Shown here: positions 14,359-21,595 of the stretch, piece after piece
Numbering within the stretch: the first letter of the stretch is position 1
Layout of the letters: each line of letters begins with the position of its first letter
Source of the DNA: Mycoplasmatota bacterium
GTDB taxonomy: Bacteria > Bacillota_I > Bacilli_A > RF39 > UBA660
Direction: 5' to 3'
NCBI GenBank assembly: GCA_012510745.1
Contig: JAAZHK010000063.1
Coordinates: forward strand, 1 to 24,183
Length of the DNA stretch: 24,183 nt
Made by a program: the position numbers and the translations under genes
Notes under the pieces: model-generated
Databases searched by the model: none
What the model was told of the DNA's origin: nothing
The model's input: the letters and a program-made list of their open reading frames with translations, nothing else

Positions 14359-15627
14359 CTATAAAACATCTCTTAAACAGAAAATAGCATAAACTGGTAT
14401 ATATTTAACCTCTTTTTTAAAACTAAAATTATTCTCTGTAATACGAAACGCTTCCTTTAAATCGAATTTATTCATTAACAAAGTTAAAGCTTTAGCTTTA
14501 GTTAAATTAGGGTTTACAATTTCAATAGGAATAACTTTACCTTGTCTAGAGTTGATAATAAAATTTACCATAGCTTTTCCTTCGGATTGATAATAATATA
14601 AATTATAACCTAAAGAATTTAAAGTATTAGCAACTGCTGTTTCATATAAAATGTTCTTCATATTATTATTCATAAATAATTTATTTTGAGTTAAATGCAT
14701 TTTAGTATATAAAAGACCTGTGTCGGGTAAAAATAATTTGAAACTATCATTGTCTTTTTCTTTATTTAAGGGAATAACAATATTACTTATTTTATAGGAA
14801 CGATATATTAAATTGTTATTACATAAAAAATCAATACTATTTTCATAATCACTGGCTCTACTTCCTGTTTTCATAACGTTATATTGAAATTTAGGATTAT
14901 TTTTTTGTAATTGAGAGGCAATAGCGTCTATAATATCAACTGATCTAGTAATATCAATTAAATTTTTATTTAAAACAGTATCACTTTTCATAATGTTAAT
15001 AATTTTTTGATGAACACTTCTTACTTTATTTAAATCTTTAGTTTTTAAGTAACATTCAATAGCTTCTGGCATACTTCCAGTTATTAAGTATTCTTCAAAA
15101 TATTCTAATGCTAATGAATGAAAAGGCATAGAATTTCCTGTTTTAAAGGAATCTTTAATAAATAATATTAATTGCTCCTTGTTTTGAGCTTTTAGATATT
15201 CTTCGAAATCCATACTATACATTGTTTTAATTTGAATCTCTTCACCTTTAAGACTTTCTATCATCTCTTTTATATTAGTAATTAAAATAACGTGATATTT
15301 ACTTCCATTAAAACCTTTTAAGCTTTTAAAAAGTTTTTTATTATTAAAATTATCAAAAATAATTAAACTATCGTTTTCAAAAATAGTTTCACCTGTTAAA
15401 CTAGATAATTTATTAACCATTTTTTCAAGTACTGTTTCTTTACTTAAAATGTTTGTTAATTCCGAATTTATATTAGTATCAAAATAAATAATATTTTTAT
15501 ATTCTTTATTACCAAAATTTAATACTGAATAAGTTTTACCTATTTGTCTTGGACCATATATTAATAAAGGTTTTTTATTAATATCCCTTTTCCACTTAAG
15601 TAATTCTTTTGTTATCTTTCGTTCCAT
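14359..15627 (-). CDS. AAA_14/DUF4143 ATPase with degenerate Walker B and nuclease-like domains
   Basis: This 422-aa protein begins with an AAA_14 ATPase: Walker A GPRQIGKT (25-32), then SLIIFDN (87-93), where the usual LDE of Walker B reads FDN so the catalytic Glu is missing. The C-terminal DUF4143 part keeps recognisable landmarks: DYENSIDFLCNNNLI (260-274), FLPDTGLL (299-306) and YETAVANTL (328-336). The restriction-nuclease-like ending, normally ExDFVI and IPIEVK, reads MVNFII (353-358) and IPIEIVNPN (366-374), so both acidic and Lys residues are lost. Function is unknown for the family. This copy is the first gene of an operon with gpmI and cdd, an odd setting for a gene class often carried as mobile or toxin-like baggage. 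AAGGAG precedes the ATG. Confidence 0.85.
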   Translation of the reverse strand: MERKITKELLKWKRDINKKPLLIYGPRQIGKTYSVLNFGNKEYKNIIYFDTNINSELTNILSKETVLEKMVNKLSSLTGETIFENDSLIIFDNFNNKKLFKSLKGFNGSKYHVILITNIKEMIESLKGEEIQIKTMYSMDFEEYLKAQNKEQLILFIKDSFKTGNSMPFHSLALEYFEEYLITGSMPEAIECYLKTKDLNKVRSVHQKIINIMKSDTVLNKNLIDITRSVDIIDAIASQLQKNNPKFQYNVMKTGSRASDYENSIDFLCNNNLIYRSYKISNIVIPLNKEKDNDSFKLFLPDTGLLYTKMHLTQNKLFMNNNMKNILYETAVANTLNSLGYNLYYYQSEGKAMVNFIINSRQGKVIPIEIVNPNLTKAKALTLLMNKFDLKEAFRITENNFSFKKEVKYIPVYAIFCLRDVL

Positions 15628-15672
15628 AAATCGCCTTCTCCTTACAGATTATTTGTTTTTTAACTTAATACA

Positions 15673-15701
15673 AGTATATATTATTGTAAAATCTTTGTCA
15701 A
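15673..15701 (-). promoter_or_regulatory. Strong sigma-A promoter for the ATPase-gpmI-cdd operon
   Basis: The minus strand has TTGACA (15696-15701), a 17-base spacer and TATACT (15673-15678), the best textbook promoter in the window. It lies just after the spo0A terminator. Confidence 0.75.
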
Positions 15702-15708
15702 TTTATTT

Positions 15709-15737
15709 CAAAAAAAAAGACCTATACTTCTGGTCTA
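15709..15737 (-). terminator. Intrinsic terminator of spo0A
   Basis: A short stem AGACC/GGTCT (five bp, nine-base loop, 15718-15736) is followed by about nine T on the minus strand. The spo0A stop TAG (15735-15737) overlaps the stem. The stem is short but the T run is strong. Confidence 0.65.
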
Positions 15738-16508
15738 CCTTGAGCCTACTTTATGGAAATCTAATCTTAACTTATCTGCTACTGTAACAATAAATTCTGA
15801 ATTAGTAGGTTTTGCTTTATCAATATCAACACTATGTCCAAAGATTTCTTCCATAAGATCCCAACTACCTCTATTCCAACTTATTTCAATAGCGTGTCTA
15901 ATTGCTCTTTCGACTCTTGAAACAGTTGTTTCAAATTTAGAAGCAATATCAGGATATAACTCTTTAGTAATACCACCTATAACTTCTGGTTTTTCATATA
16001 TAATTGAGATGCCTTCTCTTATATATTGATATCCTTTAATATGGGAGGGAATACCCAATTCATGTAACACTTTAGTAATAGAGATTTGTAAATTATTATG
16101 ATAAATATCAATAGTTTTATTTCCATTCGAGGTATTAGTTACACATTCAGTTATCCTTCTTTCTAAATCAGACAACTCAAATGGTTTTAAAATAAAATAA
16201 TTAATCCCGAATTCAGAAACTTTTCTAATCATATCTTGAGCGTTATATGACGTTAAAACAATAATTTTAGCATCTATTCCTCTTTGATTTATTTCCTCTA
16301 ATACTGCTATGCCGTCTTTTTTAGGCATTATTAAGTCTAGCAAGATAACATCATAATCATTCTTTTTTTCTTCTATTAATTTTAGTCCTTCATCACCGTC
16401 ATAAGCTGTATATGTTACTTCAATGTTTGCGTGATCTTCGAAATACTCCTTTATCATTTTTACTAATTCGATATTGTCATCGATCATTAAAATTTTTGTT
16501 TTTTTCAT
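15735..16508 (-). CDS. spo0A: Spo0A, stage 0 sporulation response regulator
   Basis: This 257-aa protein is the phosphorelay end point and transcription factor for sporulation, biofilm and stationary-phase genes. The receiver has D10/D11, phospho-acceptor D58 (ILLDLIMPKKDG), T86 and K108. The effector domain is close to the Bacillus protein: HELGIPSHIKGYQYIREGI (149-167), LYPDIASKFETTVSRVERAI (184-203, the DNA recognition helix), RHAIEISWNRG and KAKPTNSEFIVTVADKLRLD (231-250). No key residue is missing. The start is at 16508, where AAGGAG lies six bases upstream; a longer ATG at 16535 would add nine non-homologous residues. It stands alone between two terminators, with glycolytic operons on both sides. 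Its promoter carries a Spo0A-box-like site, suggesting self-control. Confidence 0.97.
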   Translation of the reverse strand: MKKTKILMIDDNIELVKMIKEYFEDHANIEVTYTAYDGDEGLKLIEEKKNDYDVILLDLIMPKKDGIAVLEEINQRGIDAKIIVLTSYNAQDMIRKVSEFGINYFILKPFELSDLERRITECVTNTSNGNKTIDIYHNNLQISITKVLHELGIPSHIKGYQYIREGISIIYEKPEVIGGITKELYPDIASKFETTVSRVERAIRHAIEISWNRGSWDLMEEIFGHSVDIDKAKPTNSEFIVTVADKLRLDFHKVGSR

Positions 16509-16543
16509 GGTTCTCCTTTCTCTTGTACTTCCCACGCTATTTT

Positions 16544-16549
16544 ATTATA
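16544..16549 (-). promoter_or_regulatory. Possible second -10 box for spo0A
   Basis: TATAAT on the minus strand, 35 bases before the start codon and downstream of the main promoter. No good -35 is present, but Bacillus spo0A also has two promoters. Confidence 0.35.
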
Positions 16550-16589
16550 TAGTAATAGAATTTTAATTAAAAGAGCAAAAAAACACTAC

Positions 16590-16629
16590 TTTTGTCTAAT
16601 TATGTATAATATTATCTTTTTTTGTCAAA
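16590..16629 (-). promoter_or_regulatory. spo0A promoter with a candidate Spo0A box
   Basis: The minus strand shows TTGACA (16623-16628), an 18-base spacer and CATAAT (16599-16604). On the plus strand TTTGTCAAA (16621-16629) is a full match to the Spo0A-box consensus TTTGTCRAA and overlaps the -35. A second site TTTGTCTAA (16591-16599), 30 bases away, has one mismatch and overlaps the -10. The first box also runs into the T tract of the tpiA terminator. Confidence 0.55.
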
Positions 16630-16652
16630 AAAAGATATTTTTCATATCTTTT
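16627..16652 (-). terminator. Intrinsic terminator of the pgk-tpiA operon
   Basis: The stem AAAAGATAT/ATATCTTTT (9 bp, five-base loop, 16630-16652) is followed by T residues that merge into the spo0A -35 box. The tpiA stop TGA (16642-16644) lies in the loop and arm. Confidence 0.8.
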
Positions 16653-17358
16653 CAATCATATTTATCATTTTGTTGGCATCTAGACTAGCTGCACCAATTA
16701 AAAAACCATCTAAATTATTTACCTTTAATAACTTGTTAATATTATTAATATCTACACTACCACCATATAATACTCGTATGTTAACATCATACTTTTTTAA
16801 TATATAATTTTTTATAAAAGAAATCGTTTCTAATAATTCTTCATTTGTAGGAATTATATCAGTTCCTATTGACCAAATAGGTTCATAGGCTATAACAATG
16901 TTATTAAGATCCTCGTAACCAATTCCCATTAAAGCTTTGTCTATTTGTTTCGGTAAAATAGTTATTAATTTATTTAATGCTTTTTGTTCTCTGGACTCTC
17001 CTATACAAAGAATTATTTTTATCCCTGCATTTAGGGCACTTTTTATTTTTTTATTAATTAGAATATCATCTTCATTAAATTGAAAACGCCGATTATAATG
17101 ACCTATTATAACATAATTAATATTTAATGATTTTGCTTGAAAAGGAGTTACTTCGCCAGTTAAATTTTCTCCTGAAACATTTAAATTTTGGATACCGACT
17201 TTGAACCCTTTGCCTAGAAAATATGGTATATAAATACTTGTGGGACAAATAATTAATTCTACTTTATCAGAATTATATTTTTTAATTATCTCTAGATAAT
17301 TTTTAATATCATTAGCTAATAAATTATTTTTGTGATTACCTACTATCATTATTTTCAT
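16642..17358 (-). CDS. tpiA: Triosephosphate isomerase with an atypical active-site loop
   Basis: This 238-aa TIM barrel interconverts dihydroxyacetone phosphate and glyceraldehyde 3-phosphate. Preserved features are the N-terminal Lys (K10 in GNHKNN), H87, CIGES (118-122), the catalytic Glu E159 in AYEPIW, the lid loop WSIGT (162-166), YGGSV (198-202) and IGAASL. The nearly invariant GHSERR reads GHYNRR (86-91), so the Ser is Tyr and the conserved Glu (E97 in standard numbering) is Asn. That Glu is known to assist proton shuttling, so activity may be reduced or altered. It is slightly short for the family (about 250). It follows the glycosyltransferase gene by four bases. The stop is TGA. 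As the only TIM beside pgk and gap it is likely the working enzyme. Confidence 0.92.
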   Translation of the reverse strand: MKIMIVGNHKNNLLANDIKNYLEIIKKYNSDKVELIICPTSIYIPYFLGKGFKVGIQNLNVSGENLTGEVTPFQAKSLNINYVIIGHYNRRFQFNEDDILINKKIKSALNAGIKIILCIGESREQKALNKLITILPKQIDKALMGIGYEDLNNIVIAYEPIWSIGTDIIPTNEELLETISFIKNYILKKYDVNIRVLYGGSVDINNINKLLKVNNLDGFLIGAASLDANKMINMIEKI

Positions 17359-17362
17359 ATAA

Positions 17363-18586
17363 CTACCTTCTTATCGTTTCTATAATTTTTGATAAAAAAC
17401 CAAATCTTCCTTTTTTATTTCTAATAGCATGGCGATATACTCTTAATGCATTTGTTGCATAAGTTTTTGAACTATTTTCTTCAGCTGTAATTCTTGCTTG
17501 ATTTTTTAATTTATCATTTTTATTATCTTGATTATAATAAACGTCTTTAATAATCTTTTCACATTCTTTAGGGTCATTAAATAAGTACCCGTTTAAACCA
17601 TTAATAACTACTTTATTAAAGGCATCATCATTAATACATATTGGAATCTTTTCTGCTGCCATAGCTTCAATAACTGTTAATCCTTGAGTTTCGCTTGTTG
17701 ATGGAGTGATAAAAGCATCAGCTAAATGATAATATAAAGGGACTTCTTCCCAAGGGACAAAACCAGTAAATATAGTTTGTTTTTCTATTCCTATTTTTTT
17801 AGCATGTTTTATAAACTTTTCTTTATCAGGACCGTCTCCTACTATTAGTAATTTAATGTTTTTTATATCTTTATAAACATCTTTAATAATATTTAATAAA
17901 TAAATAACATTTTTTTCCTCAGCTAATCTTCCAACAAAAATTAAAACAAAATTTTGATCACTTAGATTATACTCTGTTTTTATCTTTTTTAATTTACTAA
18001 AATTAATGTTTTCTTTATAAAATCTCTCTACTTCAATACCTGTTGGTACGATATGAACGTTACGATTTACTTGATATTTTTCTTTAAATAAATCATAAGT
18101 CTTTTTAGTTGGAACAATTAATTCTGTTGCTGTTTTATCACAATAAAATAAAGTTAGATATTCTACTATTTTGCGACTTGAATGATTAAAGTAACCTCGA
18201 GTAACATAGTGAACATAATCTTCATACATTGTATGATAAGTGTGTACAAGTGGAATATTAAATTGTTTAGCAACGATTCTTGCAAAAGTTCCTACTCCAA
18301 ATTCAGTATGTGAATGAATAACATCTAATCGCCATTTTTTAATCGTTTTTAATAATCTTATCGGATATACTTTTGTTAAACGATATCCATATATCCAAGT
18401 TTTAATACCTGGAATTCTAATTACTTTATTATTTTCTTCAAAACAATATTTATGATTATCATCATTAGAAGTAACTAAAAAAACCTGATGTCCCTCTTTT
18501 TCTAAAGCTTTCTTTAACATAGAAACGCTTGTAGAAACACCGTTTATATAAGGTGGGTATGTATCTGTAAATAAACCTATACGCAT
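17363..18586 (-). CDS. Glycosyltransferase family 4, likely diacylglycerol glucosyltransferase type
   Basis: This 407-aa GT-B enzyme has an N-terminal acceptor domain beginning MRIGLFTDTYPPYINGVSTS (1-20), IHSHTEFGVG (90-99) and VHTYHTMYEDYVHY (114-127). The donor domain has FVGRLAEEKN (217-226), IVGDGP (248-253) and the EX7E retaining motif (E299 to E307 in SETQGLTVIEAMAAE). The GVSTS, HTEFG and HTYHTMYEDY blocks resemble the 1,2-diacylglycerol 3-glucosyltransferases (alMGS type) that make membrane glucolipids in mollicutes and streptococci; the acceptor is inferred. A basic C-terminus (RNKKGRFGF, IIETIRR) would suit membrane attachment. The start is set at 18586 from AAGGAG upstream, not the ORF limit at 18619, which begins inside pgk. 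It sits between pgk (13-base gap) and tpiA (four-base gap). Confidence 0.88.
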   Translation of the reverse strand: MRIGLFTDTYPPYINGVSTSVSMLKKALEKEGHQVFLVTSNDDNHKYCFEENNKVIRIPGIKTWIYGYRLTKVYPIRLLKTIKKWRLDVIHSHTEFGVGTFARIVAKQFNIPLVHTYHTMYEDYVHYVTRGYFNHSSRKIVEYLTLFYCDKTATELIVPTKKTYDLFKEKYQVNRNVHIVPTGIEVERFYKENINFSKLKKIKTEYNLSDQNFVLIFVGRLAEEKNVIYLLNIIKDVYKDIKNIKLLIVGDGPDKEKFIKHAKKIGIEKQTIFTGFVPWEEVPLYYHLADAFITPSTSETQGLTVIEAMAAEKIPICINDDAFNKVVINGLNGYLFNDPKECEKIIKDVYYNQDNKNDKLKNQARITAEENSSKTYATNALRVYRHAIRNKKGRFGFLSKIIETIRR

Positions 18587-18599
18587 ATTCTTCTCCTTA

Positions 18600-19787
18600 T
18601 TAACTTTCAATCTTTTCAATTATTTCAATTCCTGGTAGTTTTTTTCCTTCAAGATATTCTAATGTGGCTCCTCCACCGGTACAAGCATGAGTAACTTTAT
18701 CTTTATAATCAAATTTATTAGCTGCAGCTACAATATCGCCTCCACCTAATACAACATGAGCATTAATATTAGCTATAACTTCTAATATCTTCTTAGTTCC
18801 TATTTCATATTTAGAAAATTCATACACTCCTAGAGGCCCGTTCCAAAAAACACTTTTAGCTGTATTTAATATTTGTTTAAATTGTTCTATAGTATTAGGA
18901 CCTATATCCATTCCCATTTCTTTAGGATCTATATTTTCAATACTTACAATACGATTAATTGTCGTGTTACTAAATTCTACTGTTACATTTAAATCAATAG
19001 GTAAAACTATTTTATCATTATATTCCTTTATTAATCTTTTAACATATGGAAGACTTTCTTTGTCTAATAATGAAGTTCCTATTTCATAACCTTTTGCTTT
19101 TAGAAAAGTATATGACATACCACCACCAATTAATATTAAATCAGCTTTTGGCAATAATTTATCAATAATTCCTATTTTATCTTTAATTTTTGCACCACCC
19201 AAAATAATAATAAAAGGTCTTTCAGGATTAGCAAAGTAAGACAGTGCTTTTAATTCTTTCTCTATTAAAAATCCGATTCCATTAGGTAACAAAGAGGGAA
19301 CTCCATAAGTTGATGCATGTGCTCGATGAATAGACCCAAAAGCATCGTTTATATAAATATCAGCAAGATTTGCCCAGTATTTAGATAATTCTAAATCATT
19401 TTTACTTTCTGCTTCATTATTTAAATCTTCAAATCTAGTATTTTCCATTAAAATAATTTCACCATTTTTCATTTTTTTAATAGCAGTTTCTAGTTTTAAA
19501 CCTCTTGTTTGAGGAATAAACAAAACTTTCTGATCTAATTTTTCACTAAGTTTAATACTAATTGATAATAAAGAATTATCTTGTTTATCACCTTCTTCTT
19601 TTATTCTACCTAGATGAGACATTAAAATTACTTTAGCTTGACGATCAATAGCATATCTAATAGTTTTTAAACTAGCGTCAATCCGTGTTTCATCTATTAT
19701 TTCACCATTAATAATAGGAACATTAAAATCACATCTTATTAAAACCTTTTTCCCTGTTAAATCATAATCTTTAATTGTTTTATTCAT
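18600..19787 (-). CDS. pgk: Phosphoglycerate kinase
   Basis: This 395-aa glycolytic enzyme transfers phosphate from 1,3-bisphosphoglycerate to ADP. All signatures are present: RCDFNVP (18-24), SHLGR (57-61), MENTRFE (114-120), NDAFGSIHRAHAST (147-160), GGAKIKDKIGI (197-207), GGGMSYTFL (221-229), WNGPLGVYE (315-323), GGGDIVAA (348-355) and CTGGGATLEYLEGK (369-382). Length is standard. The start overlaps the epimerase-like gene by eight bases (ATGAATAA), and AAAGGAAA lies upstream, indicating coupled translation. Unlike the common gap-pgk-tpiA-gpmI order, gap is in a separate unit, and a glycosyltransferase separates pgk from tpiA. Confidence 0.97.
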   Translation of the reverse strand: MNKTIKDYDLTGKKVLIRCDFNVPIINGEIIDETRIDASLKTIRYAIDRQAKVILMSHLGRIKEEGDKQDNSLLSISIKLSEKLDQKVLFIPQTRGLKLETAIKKMKNGEIILMENTRFEDLNNEAESKNDLELSKYWANLADIYINDAFGSIHRAHASTYGVPSLLPNGIGFLIEKELKALSYFANPERPFIIILGGAKIKDKIGIIDKLLPKADLILIGGGMSYTFLKAKGYEIGTSLLDKESLPYVKRLIKEYNDKIVLPIDLNVTVEFSNTTINRIVSIENIDPKEMGMDIGPNTIEQFKQILNTAKSVFWNGPLGVYEFSKYEIGTKKILEVIANINAHVVLGGGDIVAAANKFDYKDKVTHACTGGGATLEYLEGKKLPGIEIIEKIES

Positions 19788-20760
19788 TTTTATTTTCCTT
19801 TCTTAAATATTGTTTAACACTTTCTTTTATAGCTTTTTTAGCATCTTCGGCTTTATATCTAAGCTTATCCATACTTATTTCTTTTTCTATATAAGTATAT
19901 CTAGATTGAAAATCAATATATTTAATTGGATTTAAAACTGATTCTAAACCATGATTTTTATGGTTTTTTAACTTCTTTTTCATACCAACTTTAGCCAATT
20001 TAGTTGGGATAGTGTAAATTTGTTGTTCTTGGATAGCCGTTTTACTAATTATATCAATTAGCTCTTCCCAAGTTATATTAGTTCCTGCTAAAGGATAACT
20101 ACAGCCGTTTTCTCCATATTTAAAAGCACCATAAATAGCTTTATTTAGTTGATTAGGGGTAATAAAGGTCGAACCTCCTTTGGGTAAAAAAATAGCTTGT
20201 GATAATAATGTTTCTTCAATTATATAACTATTAGTCTTTTCCATTACAGGACCTTTACCAAATAAATGTGGTATTTCTAAATTAACAATCTCTATTTCAT
20301 TTTTATATTTTAATATAAGATTTAATTGTTCATTTCTAACTTTAATTAAAGGGTGATGTTTACTTAATTTTAATTTAGGCAGAGTTTTATCAAAATAAGT
20401 ATAAAAACTACCTAGGAAAACAATTTTTTTTATACCTGCTCGTTTTGCTATTTCAATAAATCTCCTTGTTTGTTCAACAATCTCAATTCGAAGACTATTA
20501 ATAACTGGTTTTTTTAAAGTTTTATTATAATCAATGCTGTCTCCATATAATAAATAATCATAATCTTTAAAAAGCGAAATTAGCTTACCATCATTAGCAT
20601 TTTTAAAATCAACTGTTTCTATTTCAATATTGGAAAAATCTTTATATAAATTTCTATTTATTGTGTTAGTTAATATTTTAACTTTCCATTTTTTATTGAT
20701 TAAAAACTTAGTTATATGATATGTTATAAAATTATTTTCATCGATTATTACTACCCTCAT
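19780..20760 (-). CDS. Extended SDR / NAD-epimerase-like protein lacking key motifs
   Basis: This 326-aa protein has the outline of sugar-nucleotide epimerases: strand-loop-helix at the start, KKIVFLGSFYTY (111-122), NLEIPHLFGKGP (160-171), TFITPNQLNKAIYGAFKYG (198-216) and LAGTNITWEEL (225-235). However the NAD-binding GxxGxxG near residue 8 reads DENNFIT (7-13), and the catalytic YxxxK region reads HPLIKVRNEQ (136-145) without Tyr. Classical NAD-dependent catalysis is therefore unlikely. The C-terminus is basic and helical. It is the first gene of an operon with pgk, the glycosyltransferase and tpiA. The start at 20760 is chosen because GAGGAG lies five bases upstream; a longer ATG at 20778 has a weaker site. 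Confidence 0.75.
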   Translation of the reverse strand: MRVVIIDENNFITYHITKFLINKKWKVKILTNTINRNLYKDFSNIEIETVDFKNANDGKLISLFKDYDYLLYGDSIDYNKTLKKPVINSLRIEIVEQTRRFIEIAKRAGIKKIVFLGSFYTYFDKTLPKLKLSKHHPLIKVRNEQLNLILKYKNEIEIVNLEIPHLFGKGPVMEKTNSYIIEETLLSQAIFLPKGGSTFITPNQLNKAIYGAFKYGENGCSYPLAGTNITWEELIDIISKTAIQEQQIYTIPTKLAKVGMKKKLKNHKNHGLESVLNPIKYIDFQSRYTYIEKEISMDKLRYKAEDAKKAIKESVKQYLRKENKNE

Positions 20761-20792
20761 GTTTCTCCTCTTCTCCATATATCCTTTAACTA

Positions 20793-20801
20793 ATTATAGC
20801 A
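20793..20801 (-). promoter_or_regulatory. Extended -10 promoter for the epimerase-like/pgk/GT/tpiA operon
   Basis: The minus strand reads TGCTATAAT, a TGn-extended -10 box, about 32 bases before the chosen start and just after the terminator of the GDPD-like gene. Confidence 0.55.
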
Positions 20802-20807
20802 TTTTTT

Positions 20808-20838
20808 ATAAATAAAAACACCTAATCATAGGTTGTTT
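20808..20838 (-). terminator. Intrinsic terminator of the GDPD-like gene
   Basis: On the minus strand an AAAC/GTTT plus ACCTA/TAGGT stem with one bulged base and a four-base loop (20816-20838) is followed by TTTTTATTT. The TGA stop (20826-20828) is in the loop. Confidence 0.7.
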
Positions 20839-21554
20839 TCTGTTAAATTATTATAATAATCTTTTATTATTTTAGGATGGAGCGTAATTATATACATATC
20901 ATCAATAATATTTGCTGTGTATATTTTAAAATATTCTGTCAATTCATCTTTATTTTGAATAAGGTTTGTCATTACTTCTTTTTTATTTAATAATCTATCT
21001 TTAATAAAATCTACTGGTACGGTATTAGTATCAATTACATAAAAATCATAATCTTCGCTCCATTCTTCTACATTATTATTTGTCATCTTCAAACCTATTT
21101 TAGCATTTATAGAATCTTTTTTAAGTAAATCAAGCATTTTTTTATTTGAACTTAAAACATATATATTATCTGTTGGATGATTATTTATTATTTGTTTTAA
21201 AACCTCTATATATCGTTCTTTATTTTTTGATTCATCTATTAAATTTAATATTATTATTTGTTTATTATCTTGATACACTTCTAAAACTTGATTTAATGTA
21301 TTAATATAATGGCTTTTTACTTTGGTACCTATATTATACTTTTTTAATAACTCATAACTACAATTAGAGATTGGTCCAAAACTGGAAGGTAATTTTACAT
21401 CTGATTTAACTATTACTAAATTATTATCAGTTGTTAAATAAGTATCTAATTTGATACCTGCTAAATATAAACATTTTGCTGATAATTCAATTGAATCCAT
21501 AGTACTAGCAGGTACATTTCTAGTGGATAAACCATCTTCAGCAATATATTTCAT
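20826..21554 (-). CDS. GDPD-fold pseudoenzyme (glycerophosphodiesterase-like, catalytic residues lost)
   Basis: This 242-aa protein lines up with the start of glycerophosphodiester phosphodiesterases (AHRGxSxxxPENTxxSFxxA, then ELDVxxTKDG and vxHD) but nearly every catalytic position is changed. The HRG reads EDG (6-8), the ENT reads AST (16-18), the ExD reads KLD (35-37) and the HD reads SD (51-52). The hydrophobic pattern and spacing (SIELSAKCLYLAGIKLDTYL, TTDNNLVIVKSD) remain. The rest alternates strands and helices as in a TIM barrel, for example KQIIILNLIDE (98-108) and YDFYVIDTNTVP (169-180). It probably cannot hydrolyse phosphodiesters and may bind a ligand or partner. It has its own promoter with a 12-bp inverted repeat, and a terminator. 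The stop is TGA. Confidence 0.75.
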   Translation of the reverse strand: MKYIAEDGLSTRNVPASTMDSIELSAKCLYLAGIKLDTYLTTDNNLVIVKSDVKLPSSFGPISNCSYELLKKYNIGTKVKSHYINTLNQVLEVYQDNKQIIILNLIDESKNKERYIEVLKQIINNHPTDNIYVLSSNKKMLDLLKKDSINAKIGLKMTNNNVEEWSEDYDFYVIDTNTVPVDFIKDRLLNKKEVMTNLIQNKDELTEYFKIYTANIIDDMYIITLHPKIIKDYYNNLTENNL

Positions 21555-21565
21555 GTATACACCTC

Positions 21566-21595
21566 TTTTAATTATATGTTTCTATATAATTAAAA
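21566..21595. repeat. 12-bp inverted repeat over the GDPD-like gene promoter
   Basis: Perfect arms TTTTAATTATAT and ATATAATTAAAA, six bases apart, span the TATAAT -10 box (21571-21576, minus strand) and lie upstream of the AGAGGTG ribosome site. The placement suits a repressor operator, though both arms are pure A/T. Confidence 0.45.

Noticed and set aside
20826..20828. TGA read as Trp (mycoplasma code)
   Set aside because: Terminator hairpins coincide with TGA stops in tpiA and the GDPD-like gene, and long ORFs containing Trp stay open under the standard code.
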